Assembly (NCBI GenBank): GCA_007026445.1
Contig: VDMD01000024.1
Span: forward strand, 372,001 to 436,000
Direction of reading: 5' to 3'
Source: Schizophyllum amplum
Lineage: Eukaryota; Basidiomycota; Agaricomycetes; Agaricales; Schizophyllaceae
DNA: 64,000 nt
The stretch's first letter is position 1. Each line of letters starts with the position of its first letter. Positions 33,022 through 46,194 of the stretch are shown here, one piece after another. A program made the position numbers and the translations under genes. Below the pieces are notes generated by a model. It was not told the DNA's origin, did not search any database, and was given only the letters and a program-made list of their open reading frames with translations.

Positions 33022-35338
33022 TTATACGAAAGGTATCTCTCTCCGTCGAGTTGTTGTGCTGCCCACACGAACGTCCTCATCGCGTGCAATCTTCCCCGAG
33101 GGCTTCTCCGCGTACCACGAGAGCGTCGTGAGCCCCACGGGGAACGTATACGTCGCCTGCTTTCCGCGGAACTCAATTGTAGTCTGCGTGCGCAGCATTC
33201 AGCTCACGAGCGGGCGGAAGGTTCGGTGGCAGTCTCACCTTCACTGGCTGCGGGTTCCACGACCCGCCCGAGTTGTCGTTCCCTATCGCCAGAATCAGCT
33301 CGACCGCAGCTGTGATGTTGATGAAACCTACAGTTGAGCACGACGAGGGAATAGCGCAGCCAGTCGGCTGAGTTGGTGCGTTCGGTCACGAAGGCGCTCA
33401 CGACAAGCGCCCAGTTCTGCGTGCCGCCGACAGTGACGCCTATACGCTTGCCCATAGGTCCACCCGCATCTTTGGGGATGGTCGCTTTGGACGTGTGAGC
33501 CATGGCGTAGACTGGAACAGGAGGATTAGCGCAGCTCCATGCAAAGCGGGCGACAGCGTAACGTACACTCCTGATTCAGGCTGTACGACCCATCCGAGTT
33601 GACCTGTGCAATCGCGCGACAGCCGCTACCGCCGCAACTACTGGTTCCGGGAAGCAGAGGCCGCCCGTTACCGTCCAGGGCGAGATTCCACATGAGGGCT
33701 GAAGCTGCGTTGTGGTTGACTCCGCCGATGAAGCTGCGTGATTACACTTAATGTCGTTTTCTAGGACGGTCATCCAGTAACGCACATGTTCTCTGAGTAC
33801 CACTAGATTGAGTGGCGGTGAGCGGGGTTTCTGCTGCAGATGAAAGAAACACACACCTTGAGATCCGACCACCAGTCGGCGCCGATGGAGCCGGTGCACT
33901 CCGTTATGTCTAGCGATCTTCCAGTTAGTATCTCGTGATACCGGTACGCCGTACTATCGACTTACAGATCTCCTTGTTGGGATATTTGCTGTGGAAGCTG
34001 TCCATCTGCCCGACGCTTCCCTGTACCTTCATCAATATATGTACAAGCCTCAGAGCGAAAGTCTTACGGCATAGCAATGGAAAGCCACTCCCGCAAATGC
34101 GTTCGGCGCGTCGTTCATAAGGGTAACGGGGTACGTCGCCACGTCATCCCAATTGTGCTCATAACCTGCGCACTGGTCAATACCCAATGTATGCAGACAA
34201 CGTCAGCGAGCACCTACCGACGAGCTTCACACCGCCCAAGCCGTTGTTATTCATAAGTGTGCGCAGCGCCTTGCCGATCTGCGCCTCATCCGCCGGTGTC
34301 AGCGTCGACGTCGGGTACGTCGGGTTGCTATTCTCCGGTTCGTTCTGAATGGAGATGGCGTATAGGTTGATACCCTGACTCTTGAAGCCCTGCAGGCACT
34401 TCAAGAGGTACGTCGCGTACGGCGTGAAGTACTGGCTCTTGAGAGACCCGCCGTTCATCGTGCCAGTGTTCTTCATCCAGCCGGGCGGAGACCAGGGAAG
34501 GACGTGGATCTTAACGGACCTGTTGATGGACTGAATGTCTTTGAGGACGGAAAATAGGTACGAGGGCGCCCTGTTGATGTTGAAGTTGTTGAATCTGCGG
34601 GGAATGAGATTGCTGTTGTACGAAGGAACTAGGTGACAGCTTACGCAGTATCGCCATTCACGTCGTCAAAGCTGTAAACTGCACGCTGTCAGGCGCCTTT
34701 CGATATGGTAGGTATAATTTACTCACGACCGGCAGAAAAATCGGAGGCACCCAAGGGTACTCGGACGTAGCTAAGTCCGGCCGAGTTGGCGCCATCTGTC
34801 GGGTCGAACATGTACCGTAGTAAATTCCAGTAGTTGTTGCTGTTCTTCGACTGTTAAGATTCGTCAGAGGCGGGGTGAGGACAATTGTGGCGTAACGCGA
34901 ACCTTCAAGTTGTTGAGCGTGAGCGCGGCGGAGTCGGCTGAAATAACGTAAGACATGGGCGCGCTTGCGCGTAGGCGGAGAATGGTGCTACGTACAAAGG
35001 GACCCTCCAAGTCCGTAGATTGATTGGTATACCTGACCATCGTTGACTACGATATCTGCGGATCCAATGGCTGCAGGCGTCGTGAAGTTGACTGGGACAT
35101 TGCCTCCGACTGATGAAAGTAATGCTGATCGGTCCCACTTCACAAGGGTGCACACCGTCGTCAGCGCGAGTCGAACCAATCAGGCGTTTTATCTGAACAC
35201 ACCCTAGTCTGCCACTGATAGTACACGTCAGCGGCAGCATAGAGCACGCAGAAAGGCGCGACATACCACATCATATATCTGTTGAGCGCACGTTTTCTGA
35301 ACAACGCCAAGTAAAGTGAGCGCGATAGTCCACCGCAT
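33022..35338 (-). CDS. Secreted GH30 glycoside hydrolase A, probable endo-beta-1,6-glucanase
   Basis: A signal peptide (MRWTIALTLLGVVQKTCAQQ) marks it as secreted. The family 30 catalytic barrel is recognisable by HVLPWSPPGWMKNTGTM, the acid/base Glu in AISIQNEPENSNPTYP, and the nucleophile Glu in TECTGSIGADWWSD; FIGGVNHNAASALMWNLALD follows. The C-terminal beta domain ends VGSTTTRRREIPFV. Fungal members of this type hydrolyse beta-1,6-glucan (pustulan-like chains of the fungal wall), so it may act in wall remodelling or mycoparasitism; the subfamily is inferred from motif similarity. More than ten short introns. The paralog at 41.2 kb is in the opposite orientation. A TATA box lies about 105 bp upstream. 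Confidence 0.85.
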
Positions 35339-37298
35339 ACCGAACACTTGGGAAAGGAAGGATCTGGAAGAGAAAGGAGAGGAGGGCGGATGGCTGCCTG
35401 ATGAGTGTTCTGGAGCACAGTAGAGAGAAGGAAGAAAACCTGGTTTATATACCACGGAAGGGCTTGCCCGATGTCAATTTCAACCCCGCTTCCAGAGTCG
35501 CGACGCCGCCGTTTTGGGCACTCGGACCTACCCAAATACGGAGACATGAACATCCGCTTGGTGCGCAGACAGACGCGCGGCAGTCTGCGAAAGCACGGCT
35601 GTCGCAGAGAGCCAGCCACAGCCCCTCCCCCGCACTAGAGATCCCGTGTTTGTTGCAGCGCTTGTGCTTGTGGTAGAGAGCCGCACCGCGTGAGCCGTAG
35701 AGAGCCGCGCCGGGTAGAGCTCGCGTTCACCCCCGGAGCATCGTTGCGACGCGGTCACGGGATAGCCACGCAGCGCGCTACCCAGGACATGAACTGCCAT
35801 CCACAAGTAACCCACAAGGATTCCCGTCCTGCTGACCCCCCGTGTCCTCGTGAATACGTCTGTTGCGCCCTCGTGAGCTGCCTTGGGCGCTAAGTGGATC
35901 GTCTTTCGCGCCCAGTCGTTGCTTGTTCGCCCTGTAGCGCTAAGTCAAGTCGGTGCTCCGAGGGTCCTGGGCCTGGGGACTCACTGTATGCACGCTCGCC
36001 GGTGGATGCGAGACTCCGCGTCCATGCGTATCCGTCCGGAGGTCGTCTCTGCAAGACTCGTACAGGCCTGCTCCGGAGTCATTCCTGTCAAGCTGCCAGC
36101 TCTTTGCCGGCTATGCAGGTGCCGACCACAATGGGAGATGGGCAGAGAAAAGTAGGTGATGTACGTCCGGAGACTGTGGCAGGGCTAAGGTAGCGCCAGG
36201 ATCCGTAGAGTCACTTGTAGCTGGGCCCACTACGGACGACTCGCCGCATCTCGTCAACAATTCGTCCTTGGCAATGCAAGACACCAATGTAACGGAAAGT
36301 CCAACAATACTTACCTTTCAAGTTCTCGTTGTTGGAGTTGCCTCGTCGAAGGGCTTATGCGGAGTCGCAGATCTGCCAATCATGGCCCACAAGCAGCCAT
36401 TTCCCTTGGTATCACCAAGTAGGTACATACGACCATGAATGGAAGGGGAAAGCAAAGGATACACAGTGCCGTTTGCCATTGTTGTTTTCTGTTATGTCTG
36501 AAGCACGTCACGTGCCTGTCAACCGGCTCATCGGCCCGCAGTACGGTTGGACTTTCTGAATCGTTCATTGTCATCAACCTTCACCTTGGACCTTCCTGCC
36601 GACTGCTACGCTCTGCCATCACCTCTTACGGACCGCCCCTTTATACCGACGCCAGGAGTAAGACCATCATCCTCTCTACGTGCCATCACACTGTCAAGCC
36701 GACGGTCAAGCCACCTGTCGAACGCCATAAAGCGGGAGATCGCTGCAGACCCCCTTGTCCGTCGGGTCACCTTGCTTTGTCTCTTACCATCGTCGACGAC
36801 ACCGTCGGACCGCCACTCAACAACCACAAGTTGACATCCTACGACATCTTCGCAATGTACGCGCTGCCGTCAAGACAAGCCTGTCGACCGCGTCGCGCCA
36901 CCCATTGCTTGGCGCTTGCCACGGAGACACGTTCATCAAGTGCTGAGGTGTGTTTCGCCACTACAACAGCTTCTTATGAACTCACCGGAACCGTGCTCCC
37001 TAGGCTGGCCCTAGCACGTCCGTATCAGGCGACGACAAGGATAAAGGGTGTGATGCTCAACGCGACATGGTGACGCCCTTGTCTCGCATCGCTTGTGATA
37101 TCAACGATGCAGACTGCGGGGCAAAGACTCAGCAGTGCGTCTTTCTGTCTTCAAAAGAACCGCAGTGTAACTCAACGCCTTTTATTACTTAGAACTGTTC
37201 AGCCTTTCCTTAGGCGTGCGGTCCCCGGGACCGGGCCACCCCTTCGCGAGGGAATCCGTCGAGCGCATATACTGAATTCTAGCAATCGGCAAGCTACC
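35339..37298. other. 2 kb gene-poor region
   Basis: Upstream flank of GH30 A. At 35671-35715 GTAGAGAGCCGC occurs twice. The frame 36547-36834 has fair codon use but no ATG start and no recognisable domain; it could be an exon of the small gene at 37299. Nothing else is seen. Confidence 0.35.
35444..35451 (-). promoter_or_regulatory. TATA box of GH30 A
   Basis: TATATAAA on the minus strand, about 105 bp before ATG 35338. The GH30 paralog has a similar box at a similar distance. Confidence 0.5.
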
Positions 37299-37517
37299 AT
37301 GAGCTCTCCTGCCTCCCTTGCCGACAGCTCGGGTGACGACATGGACTTCTTGATTCGCGAAATGGGCAGGAAATGCGGGGTTAAAGAACGCAAGAGGAAA
37401 CGCGTCTCCTTCGACAGCGATATCGCTGTTATCGACGAATGCAGACGCGTCAAGGCAAGGACAGTATCGGAGCCTTACAAGCGGCCTTCTCGCCTACGCA
37501 GGAAGAGCCCTACATGA
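37299..37517 (+). CDS. Small hypothetical protein with PP1-docking motif
   Basis: ATG 37299 to TGA 37517 encodes 72 residues beginning MSSPASLADSSGDDMDF. The central segment KERKRKRVSFDSDIAVI contains RVSF, a consensus RVxF docking site for protein phosphatase 1, with basic residues before and acidic ones after, as in known PP1 regulators. The basic run could also be a nuclear localisation signal. The C-terminus is basic (KRPSRLRRKSPT). The frame is open upstream of this ATG, so earlier exons are possible. The function is not established. It lies 340 bp upstream of APL2 on the same strand. Confidence 0.45.
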   Translation: MSSPASLADSSGDDMDFLIREMGRKCGVKERKRKRVSFDSDIAVIDECRRVKARTVSEPYKRPSRLRRKSPT

Positions 37518-37854
37518 GTCCTGGCATGGCTGTCATCACTAGGTCTCATCATCGCTGAAGGACGCACTCACTGTATCACACTAGATTCACGGACACACAC
37601 ACTTTATCACGACCTGCTACGATATAGCTATCCCCGAATGTAGCCATCACCTGTAGAATAGAAAGGAGTAGTTCGTCGAAGGTCGAACATCTGTTCATCT
37701 GGAAGCGAAGATGATCACGTGAGATGCGCGTTGTGGGCGTCGGGCGGTGACAACTTGCTCCCAACTTTCATGTTTCTATAACCGCTGCTTTGTATCTTAG
37801 AACCTGTCGGATATCCCTGCTTGAGGTCCCCACTACCGCCGACATACACTCATC
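37518..37854. promoter_or_regulatory. Promoter region of APL2
   Basis: These 337 bp without coding sequence lie between the small ORF and APL2. I see no consensus TATA box. Confidence 0.3.
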
Positions 37855-40549
37855 ATGAGTTTCCGGGCACCGCGCAAGGGCGAAAACTACGAGCTCAGCG
37901 TCGACTTGAACAGCGAGTACCGGGAAAAGCGCAAGGATGCTATCAAACGGACTATAGCCTCTATGACCGTTGGCAAGGGTGCGTAGTTGCTCGACTTCTC
38001 TACTCTTTGCTAAGATCCTACCAGATGTCAGCGGTCTCTTCCCGGATGTACTCAAGAACATGCAAACCGACGACCTCGAGCAGAAGAAACTCGTGTATCT
38101 CTACTTAATGAACTACGCCAAGACCCAACCCGAGCTTGTTATCCTCGCAGTCAACACATTTGTGAAGGACACGGACGATCCGAACCCGCTCGTACGCGCC
38201 CTCGCGATCCGCACCATGGGCTGCTTGCGCGCCGAGAAGATCATCGACTACCTCTGCGACCCCCTCAGCAAGTGCCTACGCGATGAGAACCCGTACGTGC
38301 GCAAGACAGCCGCACTCTGCGTCGCGAAGCTCTACGATCTCAAGCCCGAGCTGGTGATCGAGAACGGCTTCCTGGAGCAGCTGCACGAAATGATCTCCGA
38401 CAGCAATCCAATGGTGAGTGAGCCCCTGCAAGATCGACGCCTCTGACTCTCCCCAGGTCGTGGCAAATACCGTCGCCGCACTCACCGACATCCACATCGT
38501 CGCCACCTCCCAGCCATCCACGTCATCCTCCGATCCCGCCTACTTCACCATCACCTCCTCCATCCTTAACAAGTTGCTCATCGCGCTCAACGAATGCTCC
38601 GAGTGGGGCCGCGTCGCCATTCTCGGCGCGCTCGCACGCTACCAGGCCAAGGACGAGAAGGAGAGTGAACACATCTGCGAGCGCGTCGTCCCGCAGTTCC
38701 AGCACGTCAACAGCGGCGTCGTGCTCGCCGCGGTTAAGGTCATCATGATTCACATGCGCAACGTGCGCCGCGAGGAGCTCCTCAAGCAACTCGTGCGCAA
38801 GATGGCCCCGCCACTCGTTACGCTGCTCTCGACGCCGCCAGAGGTGCAGTGGGTCGCGCTGCGAAACATCAACCTGCTGCTGCAAAAGCGTCCGGACATT
38901 CTCCAGAACGAAATGCGCGTGTTTTTCTGCAAGTACAACGACCCGCTATACGTCAAGATCGAGAAGCTGGACATTATGGTCCGGCTGGCGAGCGAGAAGA
39001 ACGTGGATGCGCTGCTCAGCGAGTTGAAAGAGTGAGCGGCCGGCCTGTGCTACAAGAAAAAGTGCTGATTCGCGCAGGTATGCGTCTGAGGTTGATGTCG
39101 ACTTTGTGCGCAAGGCCGTCAAGGCGATCGGTCAGACAGCAGTCAAGATTGATTCGGCAGCGGAGCGCTGTGTTAATGTTCTTCTGGACCTGATCGCAAC
39201 ACGGGTTAGCTATGTGGTGCAAGAAGCGGTCGTAGTCATGAAAGTCGGTGGTTGCCGTATCTTGCGTGAGATCGGTTCTCATCTTCCGTACAGGACATTT
39301 TCCGCAAATACCCGTCAACGTATGAGGGTGTCATCCCGACACTCTGCGCCAACCTTGATGAACTGGATGAACCAGAGGCGAAGGCTTCACTTATCTGGAT
39401 TATCGGCGAGTACGCAAGCAAGATCGACAACGCAGACGAGCTGCTAGGCATATTCGTGGACAGCTTCACAGAAGAGTCCTATGCTGTGAGTCTCGCCTGA
39501 CTTTGCCTCGCGGAAAGACAATTGACTTGGGGTATCAGGTGCAATTGCAGACTCTGACAGCTGTCGTGAAGCTCTTCCTCATGAAGCCCGACTCATCGCA
39601 GGCCATCGTGCAGAAAGTGCTCAACACGGCAACGAAGGACTGCGACTCGCCCGATGTGCGCGATCGCGCATATATTTATTGGCGCCTGCTATCCACGGAT
39701 CCTGGTGCTGCTAAGGTCGGTGTGTTCCGGCGAGCGTGGTTTCCGGCGCCTACTAACTAACCGGAATGCAGGCTGTCGTGCTAGCCGCCCGCCCGCCAAT
39801 CTCAATACCCCTGACGACGGTCGCGCCAGCGCTGCTAGAAGAGCTGCTAGGCGAGATTGGCAGTTTGGCGAGCGTTTATCATAAGCCTGCAGAGACGTTC
39901 ATTGGACAGGGGCGCGTGGGCGTGGAGTCTCTTCATCGCAAAGGTGCAGAGTAAGTCATGAATGGCAGTCAGGCCTGAGATTCGTGCTGATTGGACGCCA
40001 CAGGAGCATTTCCGATGGTACGAATGTTTTCTCGGCGCAGAAGGCGCTCCAGACGGTCGCTGCGGGTCAGCAGGCTGAGAATCTCCTGTGAGTGTTTGCA
40101 ATCCGTGTCATGGGTAGCTGGGCTGCGAGGCTAACGCGTGACCGCGTTGCAGGGACTTCGACGATGACCCAATGGCAGACCAGCCGTCCGGGCTCGCCGC
40201 GACAGATGCGTTGACGCAGACGCCCGCTGCTGCCAACTTGCTCGCGGGTACGTCCGCTAACCCGCTGGACGACCTCGTTTCTATCTTTGGGGGTGGCGCG
40301 AATACCGGGTTTGGTGGCGCGCCGACAGTGGACACGGGCTTTGGGGCCGCCAATGTTGGCTCGCCGCCGCCGCCCACGAATGCCTTCGGAGGTCTAGGGA
40401 TGCTGTCGCCGTCGACCAGCACGGTCACATCACCAACGGCCGGCGCAGGTGATGCATTTGGTGGGCTAGCATCTCTGTCGATATCGTCGACCCCACAGCA
40501 GCAGCAGAAACCACAGGGGGCACAGGATGATTTGTTAGGGTTGTTTTAG
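37855..40549 (+). CDS. APL2: AP-1 complex beta-adaptin
   Basis: This is the large beta subunit of a clathrin adaptor complex sorting cargo at the trans-Golgi and endosomes. The N-terminus [20 protein letters not shown], then [20 protein letters not shown] and [20 protein letters not shown], are diagnostic of beta-adaptin trunks. HEAT-like helices continue through [20 protein letters not shown] and [18 protein letters not shown]. The C-terminal hinge is Gly/Ala/Pro-rich and ends DDLLGLF, with no appendage domain, as usual in fungal Apl2. About eight introns; the first interrupts GKD. The size is near 730 residues. AP-1 rather than AP-2 is inferred from the strong trunk similarity and missing ear. 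No frame break was seen. Confidence 0.92.
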
Positions 40550-41209
40550 AGGAATGTGCATCGTCTCGCTTTCTAGCTCCAAGCCTTGTCGCTCGTGCTC
40601 TTGATCCCCTTCGGCGACTGTGTCCCTCGTACCGCCTATGGTGCGGCGTGCGCGCAGAGCGTACCCCCGGTATGAGGAGCACTGCGGATTCCGTGGTCAC
40701 GGGAGCGTCGCGCACCGTGGGTGCGCTCGCTTGGCAACTACCGTGCGAACATGTGGTCGTTTCCTTTTTCGTACGTTGGCTTTGTTCATATCCCTGGTCT
40801 CCTTGGCGCCTGTCGGGATAGTCTGCGGCCTTACTGTTGTTCTGCCAACGGTTACGCTTGTTCGCAGGCTCATCTCTGTCACCCAGGGACCAAGCAAGGT
40901 GGTCGATAACCGTGTCTGGCACGACCATGCAGTCGCCTGCTTCCATTGATGGAAGCGACTTGGTTGTATGTCGATGCCAATTCCGTCGTTCTGCGCGTAT
41001 AGGCCTCAGGCGCTTGTCGTGCGGACAGCGTCATGCGCCATCTCGATTGACGGCGGAAAGCTTGTTGATGATATATAAGGTCGGTTCCGCGATCCACGAT
41101 CACTCGCTCGTTGCACTTCCCTCCTGTCTCCTTCTTCCCGCCCGTCCGTCCTCCCCCTCCTCTTCCTCGCCCTGGGCTGCTGCAGTCCTCTCACTCTTAG
41201 CTGCGCATC
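40550..41209. other. Intergenic region before GH30 B
   Basis: The 3' flank of APL2 and the promoter of GH30 B. Overlapping short ORFs show no domain. Confidence 0.35.
41072..41080 (+). promoter_or_regulatory. TATA box of GH30 B
   Basis: TATATAAGG lies about 130 bp before ATG 41210, followed by a pyrimidine-rich stretch (CTCCCCCTCCTCTTCCTC) leading to the start. Confidence 0.5.
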
Positions 41210-43551
41210 ATGAGGTTGAGTATCACGTTGAGCCTGCTGGGCGTCGTGCAGGGAGCATACGCTCAGCAGATCTGGGACATCGTACGTTGGCCGTTCTCGG
41301 GCTCAGTCCTGTCCGCTGATGTCTATTCTCCGTGCGCAGTGGCAGACGAAGGTGTGTCTATAGACGGGCTACACGTTGTACTCGCGTTGCTGACGCGTGT
41401 GCTTGCACAGTGGGATCGGACCGCGCTGTTCACCTCGGTTGGTTCCAACCCGCCCATCAACTTCACGTCGCCAAACGTCATTGGGTCCGCCGACATCGTC
41501 GTTGATGATGAGACGACATATCAGTCTATCTACGGCTTTGGGGGCTCGCTCAGTGCGTGGCGCTTTCGCTAAGCCCGATGATGATGCTCACAGCCTGACC
41601 GTGTAGCGGACTCTGCTGCACTGACCTTGAACAACATGAAGGTACGCAATGGAGGAATGTCGAAGGCGGGGTGCTGAGAAACGCTTTTAGTCTGCGAACA
41701 GCAACAACTACTGGAAATTACTCCGATACCTCTTCGATCCGACCGATGGTGCAAACGCGGCAGGGCTGAGCTACGTCAGGGTGCCGCTGGGCGCGTCCGA
41801 CTTCTCTGCCAGCCGTGCGTGAGATTCAGTATGCTATCCTCGATACAACTGACTTGCCACAGTTTACAACTTCGACAATGTGCACGGCGACACGGCGTGA
41901 GTGAATTCCCTGCGTGCCCAGCGGTCGTCTTACGCCTCCCAGGTTCAACAACTTCAACATCAACAAGGCGCCCTCCTACCTCTTCTCCGTGCTCAAGGAC
42001 ATCCAATCTATCAACAGCATACTCAAGGTCCATGTCGTCCCCTGGTCCCCGCCTGGCTGGATGAAGGACAGCGGTACCATGGACGGCGGATCGCTCCAGA
42101 GCCAGTACATCACACCATACGCCACGTATCTCTTGAGGTGCTTGCAGGGCTTCCAGAACAATGGCATCACACCCTACGCTATATCTATCCAGAATGAGCC
42201 GCAGAACAGCAATCCGACGTACCCGACATCGACTCTGACGCCGGCGCATGAGGCGCAGATCGGCAAGGCTCTTCGCACGCTGATGAACAACAACGGCTTC
42301 TCTGGCGTCAAGCTCGTTGGTGAGTGCGTATTGCTACAGGGCTTCATACACTATTGACCGACGGGCAGGGTACGAGCACAACTGGGACGACGCTGCGGCG
42401 TACCCCGTCACCCTTATGAATGATGCGCCGAATGCTTTTGCCGGTGTGGCGTTCCATTGCTACGCTGTAAGTTATTTGTTACCGTTCGATACGTACGTCG
42501 CTCACGTCCGTGCAGGGGAGCGTAGATCAGATGGATAGCTTCCATAACGCTTACCCTAACAAGGAAATCTGTAAGCTGTGTCGGCATCTTAGCTACTCGT
42601 CTTTCATACCAATATTCACTAGACTTCACCGAATGCGCCGGCACCATTGGCAGCGATTGGTGGAGTGATATCAAGGTTCGTGAGTGCTGTCGTGCTCGCA
42701 GAACCTTCGCTGACCTGTTTCTGCTCCAGTGGTACTCGGACAATATGTGCGTCCTAGACCTTATGCTCGGTAGATGAGACTGAAGACATGCATGCAGCTT
42801 CATCGGCGGTATCAACCACAACGCGGCCACCGGACTCATGTGGAATATCGCACTCGACGGCAATGGCAACCCCAAGCTCCCTGGAACGAGCAGCTGCGGA
42901 GGCCCGGGATGCCGCGCCATCGCGCAGGTCAATTCGGATGGCTCGTACAGCCTCAATCAGGAGTGTATGTACCCATTCCTTCTATTCCTTCTCAATCCTG
43001 TACTAATCCGCTATAGTCTATGCAATGGCGCACGTATCGAAAGCGACCATTCCCAAGGACCGTGGTGGCCCTGGCGGCCAGCGTATCCGCGCGACTGTTG
43101 GCGGTGACCTGAGCTGGGCCCTGATCGTCAGCGCTTTCGTAACGCGGCGTACGAGCTCTTCTGACTGGTTGCGGTACTCACTTGTGGTACTGAACTGTAC
43201 GTCTGCTTCATGTTGACCTTTGTATGGGCTGGTGTGCTAACGTGCGAGCAGGGGACGACAATTCCAGCGGTACCTGGAACCCGCAACCGGTGCAGGTGAG
43301 AGCAAGACTGATTCTTTCTGATTGCCTCGAAAATTGACTGGCGCTCGCAGACTACGATTGAGTTCCGTGGGCAGCAGGCGACGTACACGTTCCCCGTGGG
43401 CGTCACGACGCTCTGGTGGTATGCGGAGGACACATCCCTGAAGAAGACGGACGCGGAAGAGGAGATTCGCGTGGGCGGTGCACCGACGCGCAGCCGAGAG
43501 GATCCTTTTGTTTACGAGGACGCGCAGCAAGTGTTCGGCGCTGGCTTCTGA
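41210..43551 (+). CDS. Secreted GH30 glycoside hydrolase B, probable endo-beta-1,6-glucanase
   Basis: Paralog of 33022-35338. The signal peptide is MRLSITLSLLGVVQGAYAQQ. Catalytic landmarks: HVVPWSPPGWMKDSGTM, acid/base Glu in AISIQNEPQNSNPTYP, nucleophile Glu in FTECAGTIGSDWW, then GLMWNIALDGNGNPKLPG. The C-terminal beta-sandwich segment (TIEFRGQQATYTFPVG) is followed by a longer tail than in copy A, ending EDAQQVFGAGF. Exons are small and numerous, at positions largely shared with copy A. Expected activity is hydrolysis of beta-1,6-glucan outside the cell. The promoter has a TATA box at a similar distance to copy A. Confidence 0.88.
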
Positions 43552-44278
43552 GCAAAGGCGGACCATTGTTCGGCGGAGGGCTGCTTTGGTCTTTTGTGAT
43601 ACCCATGGGATGGGTCTGTGGTTGGCGCAGGCCCTTGACATATTGTATTTACGGGCTCCCCAGCATCTGTACTCTTTACGACCCCTCATGACCGCTCGCG
43701 CATTACCTGTCACTTTGTAGCTGTGGCACAATCTAGCAACTTGGAGCCTGGAAGAATCATTGGTTTTAAATCTGCGAAGAGCGCGCCCCGCCTTCGTGAA
43801 CGTTTGAACTCCCGTCGAAGTATGGCGCGACCACGCCTCTGAGCAAGCATATGTTGCAGCTACTTTGCTGTGGGCAGGATGTCAGTCCCAAGGGTGGTAT
43901 ACAGCATTCGCCTGGGACCGTGCAGAATCTGGCTGCCCCCTCAAAATTTGCGCGTGTCTTTCACTGGCGTCGACAGCCACCCGCAGTACCATCTTGAAGC
44001 GAGTTCATCTATGCATCACTGGGCAGGGAACGCCTCTGCCTGGAGGTACCGGGCCCAAATAACACCCTCTATGGCAGCCAGTTGGGCGTCGCGTCCGACG
44101 ATGATATTAAATTTACAGGCGTGTTGCCGTGCGGGTGTCCGTCACGGTGCACTCACTAATACACATGTGACGATATGTGATGGCATCGTGACAGCACGCG
44201 AGAGTGACGCGGCGATTGGACGTGTTCGACATTGAACTTCATCAAACCATCATCTGCGCGTTGGACAGACATTGCACT
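43552..44278. other. Intergenic region before MYND gene A
   Basis: No coding frame with good codon use was found, and no clear regulatory motif. Confidence 0.35.
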
Positions 44279-45192
44279 ATGTCAACAGGCATATCGATGT
44301 CCAAGCTTTACGATGAGACGCTGAGCTTCTCGGATATGATGGCGCACAATGCTCGGCTGGACAATCCTGTACCAGCGGACACGGATTTCTCGGATGAAGA
44401 CATGAAGCAGTTGCAGGAACAGGTTCGTACAGATGTACGAAGATACCTGCCTTGATTATCTCACTAACAGAATCTACTTAGCTGCACGCGTTGACTGTGT
44501 TCCCTCACAGCAAGAGGGATAACTTCTACCTGGCTTTCTCAGCCAGACACCTACCCAAGCTCGTGTCCACCCTCCAAACCACGTCGCACGAGACGCAACG
44601 CAAAGCATTCTCCTCGTACATCCAGCTTTTATCCCTCCTTCCCGACCCGAAGAACAATCCATATTTCCGCAAATACCTCAGCCTTCCCGAATCCGCCGGC
44701 CTGCCGAACCTCGTCGCATCCTCCTTCGTCGAGGGCGTCTCCTGGCTGCGGCCCAGCGGCCCCGGATACATATGCACTCTCATCATCCACTTGCTGCACT
44801 GGTGCGACGTCAGCCTGGGCGACGATCGGAGGGCGTCTATCGACAAGAAAGTGCGCGAGGACCTTGCGCGGAAGCTTGGCGATCTCGTCCAGCAGGACGG
44901 CTTTCAGAGGATGGACCAGCACCAGCGAGTTGAGATCCAGCGGTTGAAGGGGATGCTGGGCGCGGTAGAAGGGATGCCTACGCCGCCTGATGATCCGGGG
45001 TACTTCCTCAAGTCGACGCAGGAACATTTGGATGGGCAGATCCCAGGCCTGTACGAATGTAATGTGTGCTTGGACGAGGATCCGGAGCTGCAGTGCTCAC
45101 GGTGCAAGTCGGTGAAGTACTGCGGAAAGGAGTGCCAGAAGAAGGATTGGAAGGAGGGGCATAGAATGCGCTGCTTTGAGATGGCCTTTTGA
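44279..45192 (+). CDS. MYND zinc finger protein A
   Basis: Two exons separated by a 59 bp intron (44423-44481) encode about 285 residues beginning MSTGISMSKLYDETLSF. A helical region (FSSYIQLLSLLPDPKNNPYF) occupies the middle. A C-terminal MYND finger follows: CNVCLDEDPELQCSRCKSVK, then YCGKECQKKDWKEGHRMRC. All zinc ligands are present. The finger probably mediates protein contacts; the function is unknown. A close inverted paralog lies at 50889-51802 beyond GPH1, with the same intron position and length. Confidence 0.8.
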
Positions 45193-46194
45193 TTTTAGCC
45201 GCGGTGAGGTTCAGGTCGTGCTCAAATGTACTTGTGTACTACGCCTGAATAACATGTTTGTTTTCAGCATTTCATGTGCTGCTGCATGGCTCAAACGCTC
45301 AGTACTGTAATCAGCTCTTCTGTCCCACTGTAGTCCAGTTGTCAGAAAATGAGCTGAGGCACGTGGTGGATTCTGTGCCGATAGATCTGAGCCATGGCAG
45401 CTTCCGCGCACGGAAGATGAACATTGCAAACGTGATGCTCACGTGCCTTTATGACGCGTGCTTGCGTGTCGTCACAATATCGTCAAACACAGGAAATCGC
45501 GTCTTCGCCTTCGCTTTCCATCTCTCCATTTGCCTTCCTACTCTCGTTCTTCTCATACCCAAGACAGGTGACTCCTTGGCTCTCTCTGACAAATCTCTCG
45601 CTTTCTTGCCTGATGCAGATGATTTTTGGTGCGCATATACCCAGCTTTGAGGTGCGTATACGGCCCTAGCGACGGTCCGATGCCGTCTTGTTGTCCTCAT
45701 GGGTTTTCAGCAGTCTCAAGATCGAACTAATTAGTAATATATCTTCCGATGAGCATGAGGTGCTTCCAGAGGGAGGGTGAAGGCACAGACGAGTCACCTG
45801 TGGTCTCCAAACTTGGAAGTTGAACACGCCCGTCCAGCTACTCTCCGTCACTTCTCTATTACCTCTAGGATGCGAGGCATGAATTCTGTGTGACCTAAGT
45901 ACGTGTATGCCTCCTTCCCAGTGCGTACTCTTGATCACCAGACCCGCGACCCCTCACCCGGCCCTCTTCTGTCTTCCATGTCTTGCTATGGCGGCGTGCG
46001 TACTATAGTGCCACTTGAATCACCCGGAAGGCGAGGCGATAATCCTGATGTTTGCTGACACAACTCTTCAGATCATAGCATACTTGCCTTCGACTCTGAG
46101 CTGCATGCGAAAAGATGCGTCGCCCGACAGCGCAATGCCGCCAGCAGAGCTTCGATTCTGGAATCCTGTGTGGTCAGAGTAACCCACTACTGTG
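45193..46194. other. Intergenic region
   Basis: About 1 kb with scattered short ORFs and no recognisable coding sequence. Confidence 0.35.

Noticed and set aside
36547..36834. 95-codon open frame with fair codon use
   Set aside because: It begins at TTG, has no in-frame ATG and no recognisable domain. It is kept only as a possible exon.
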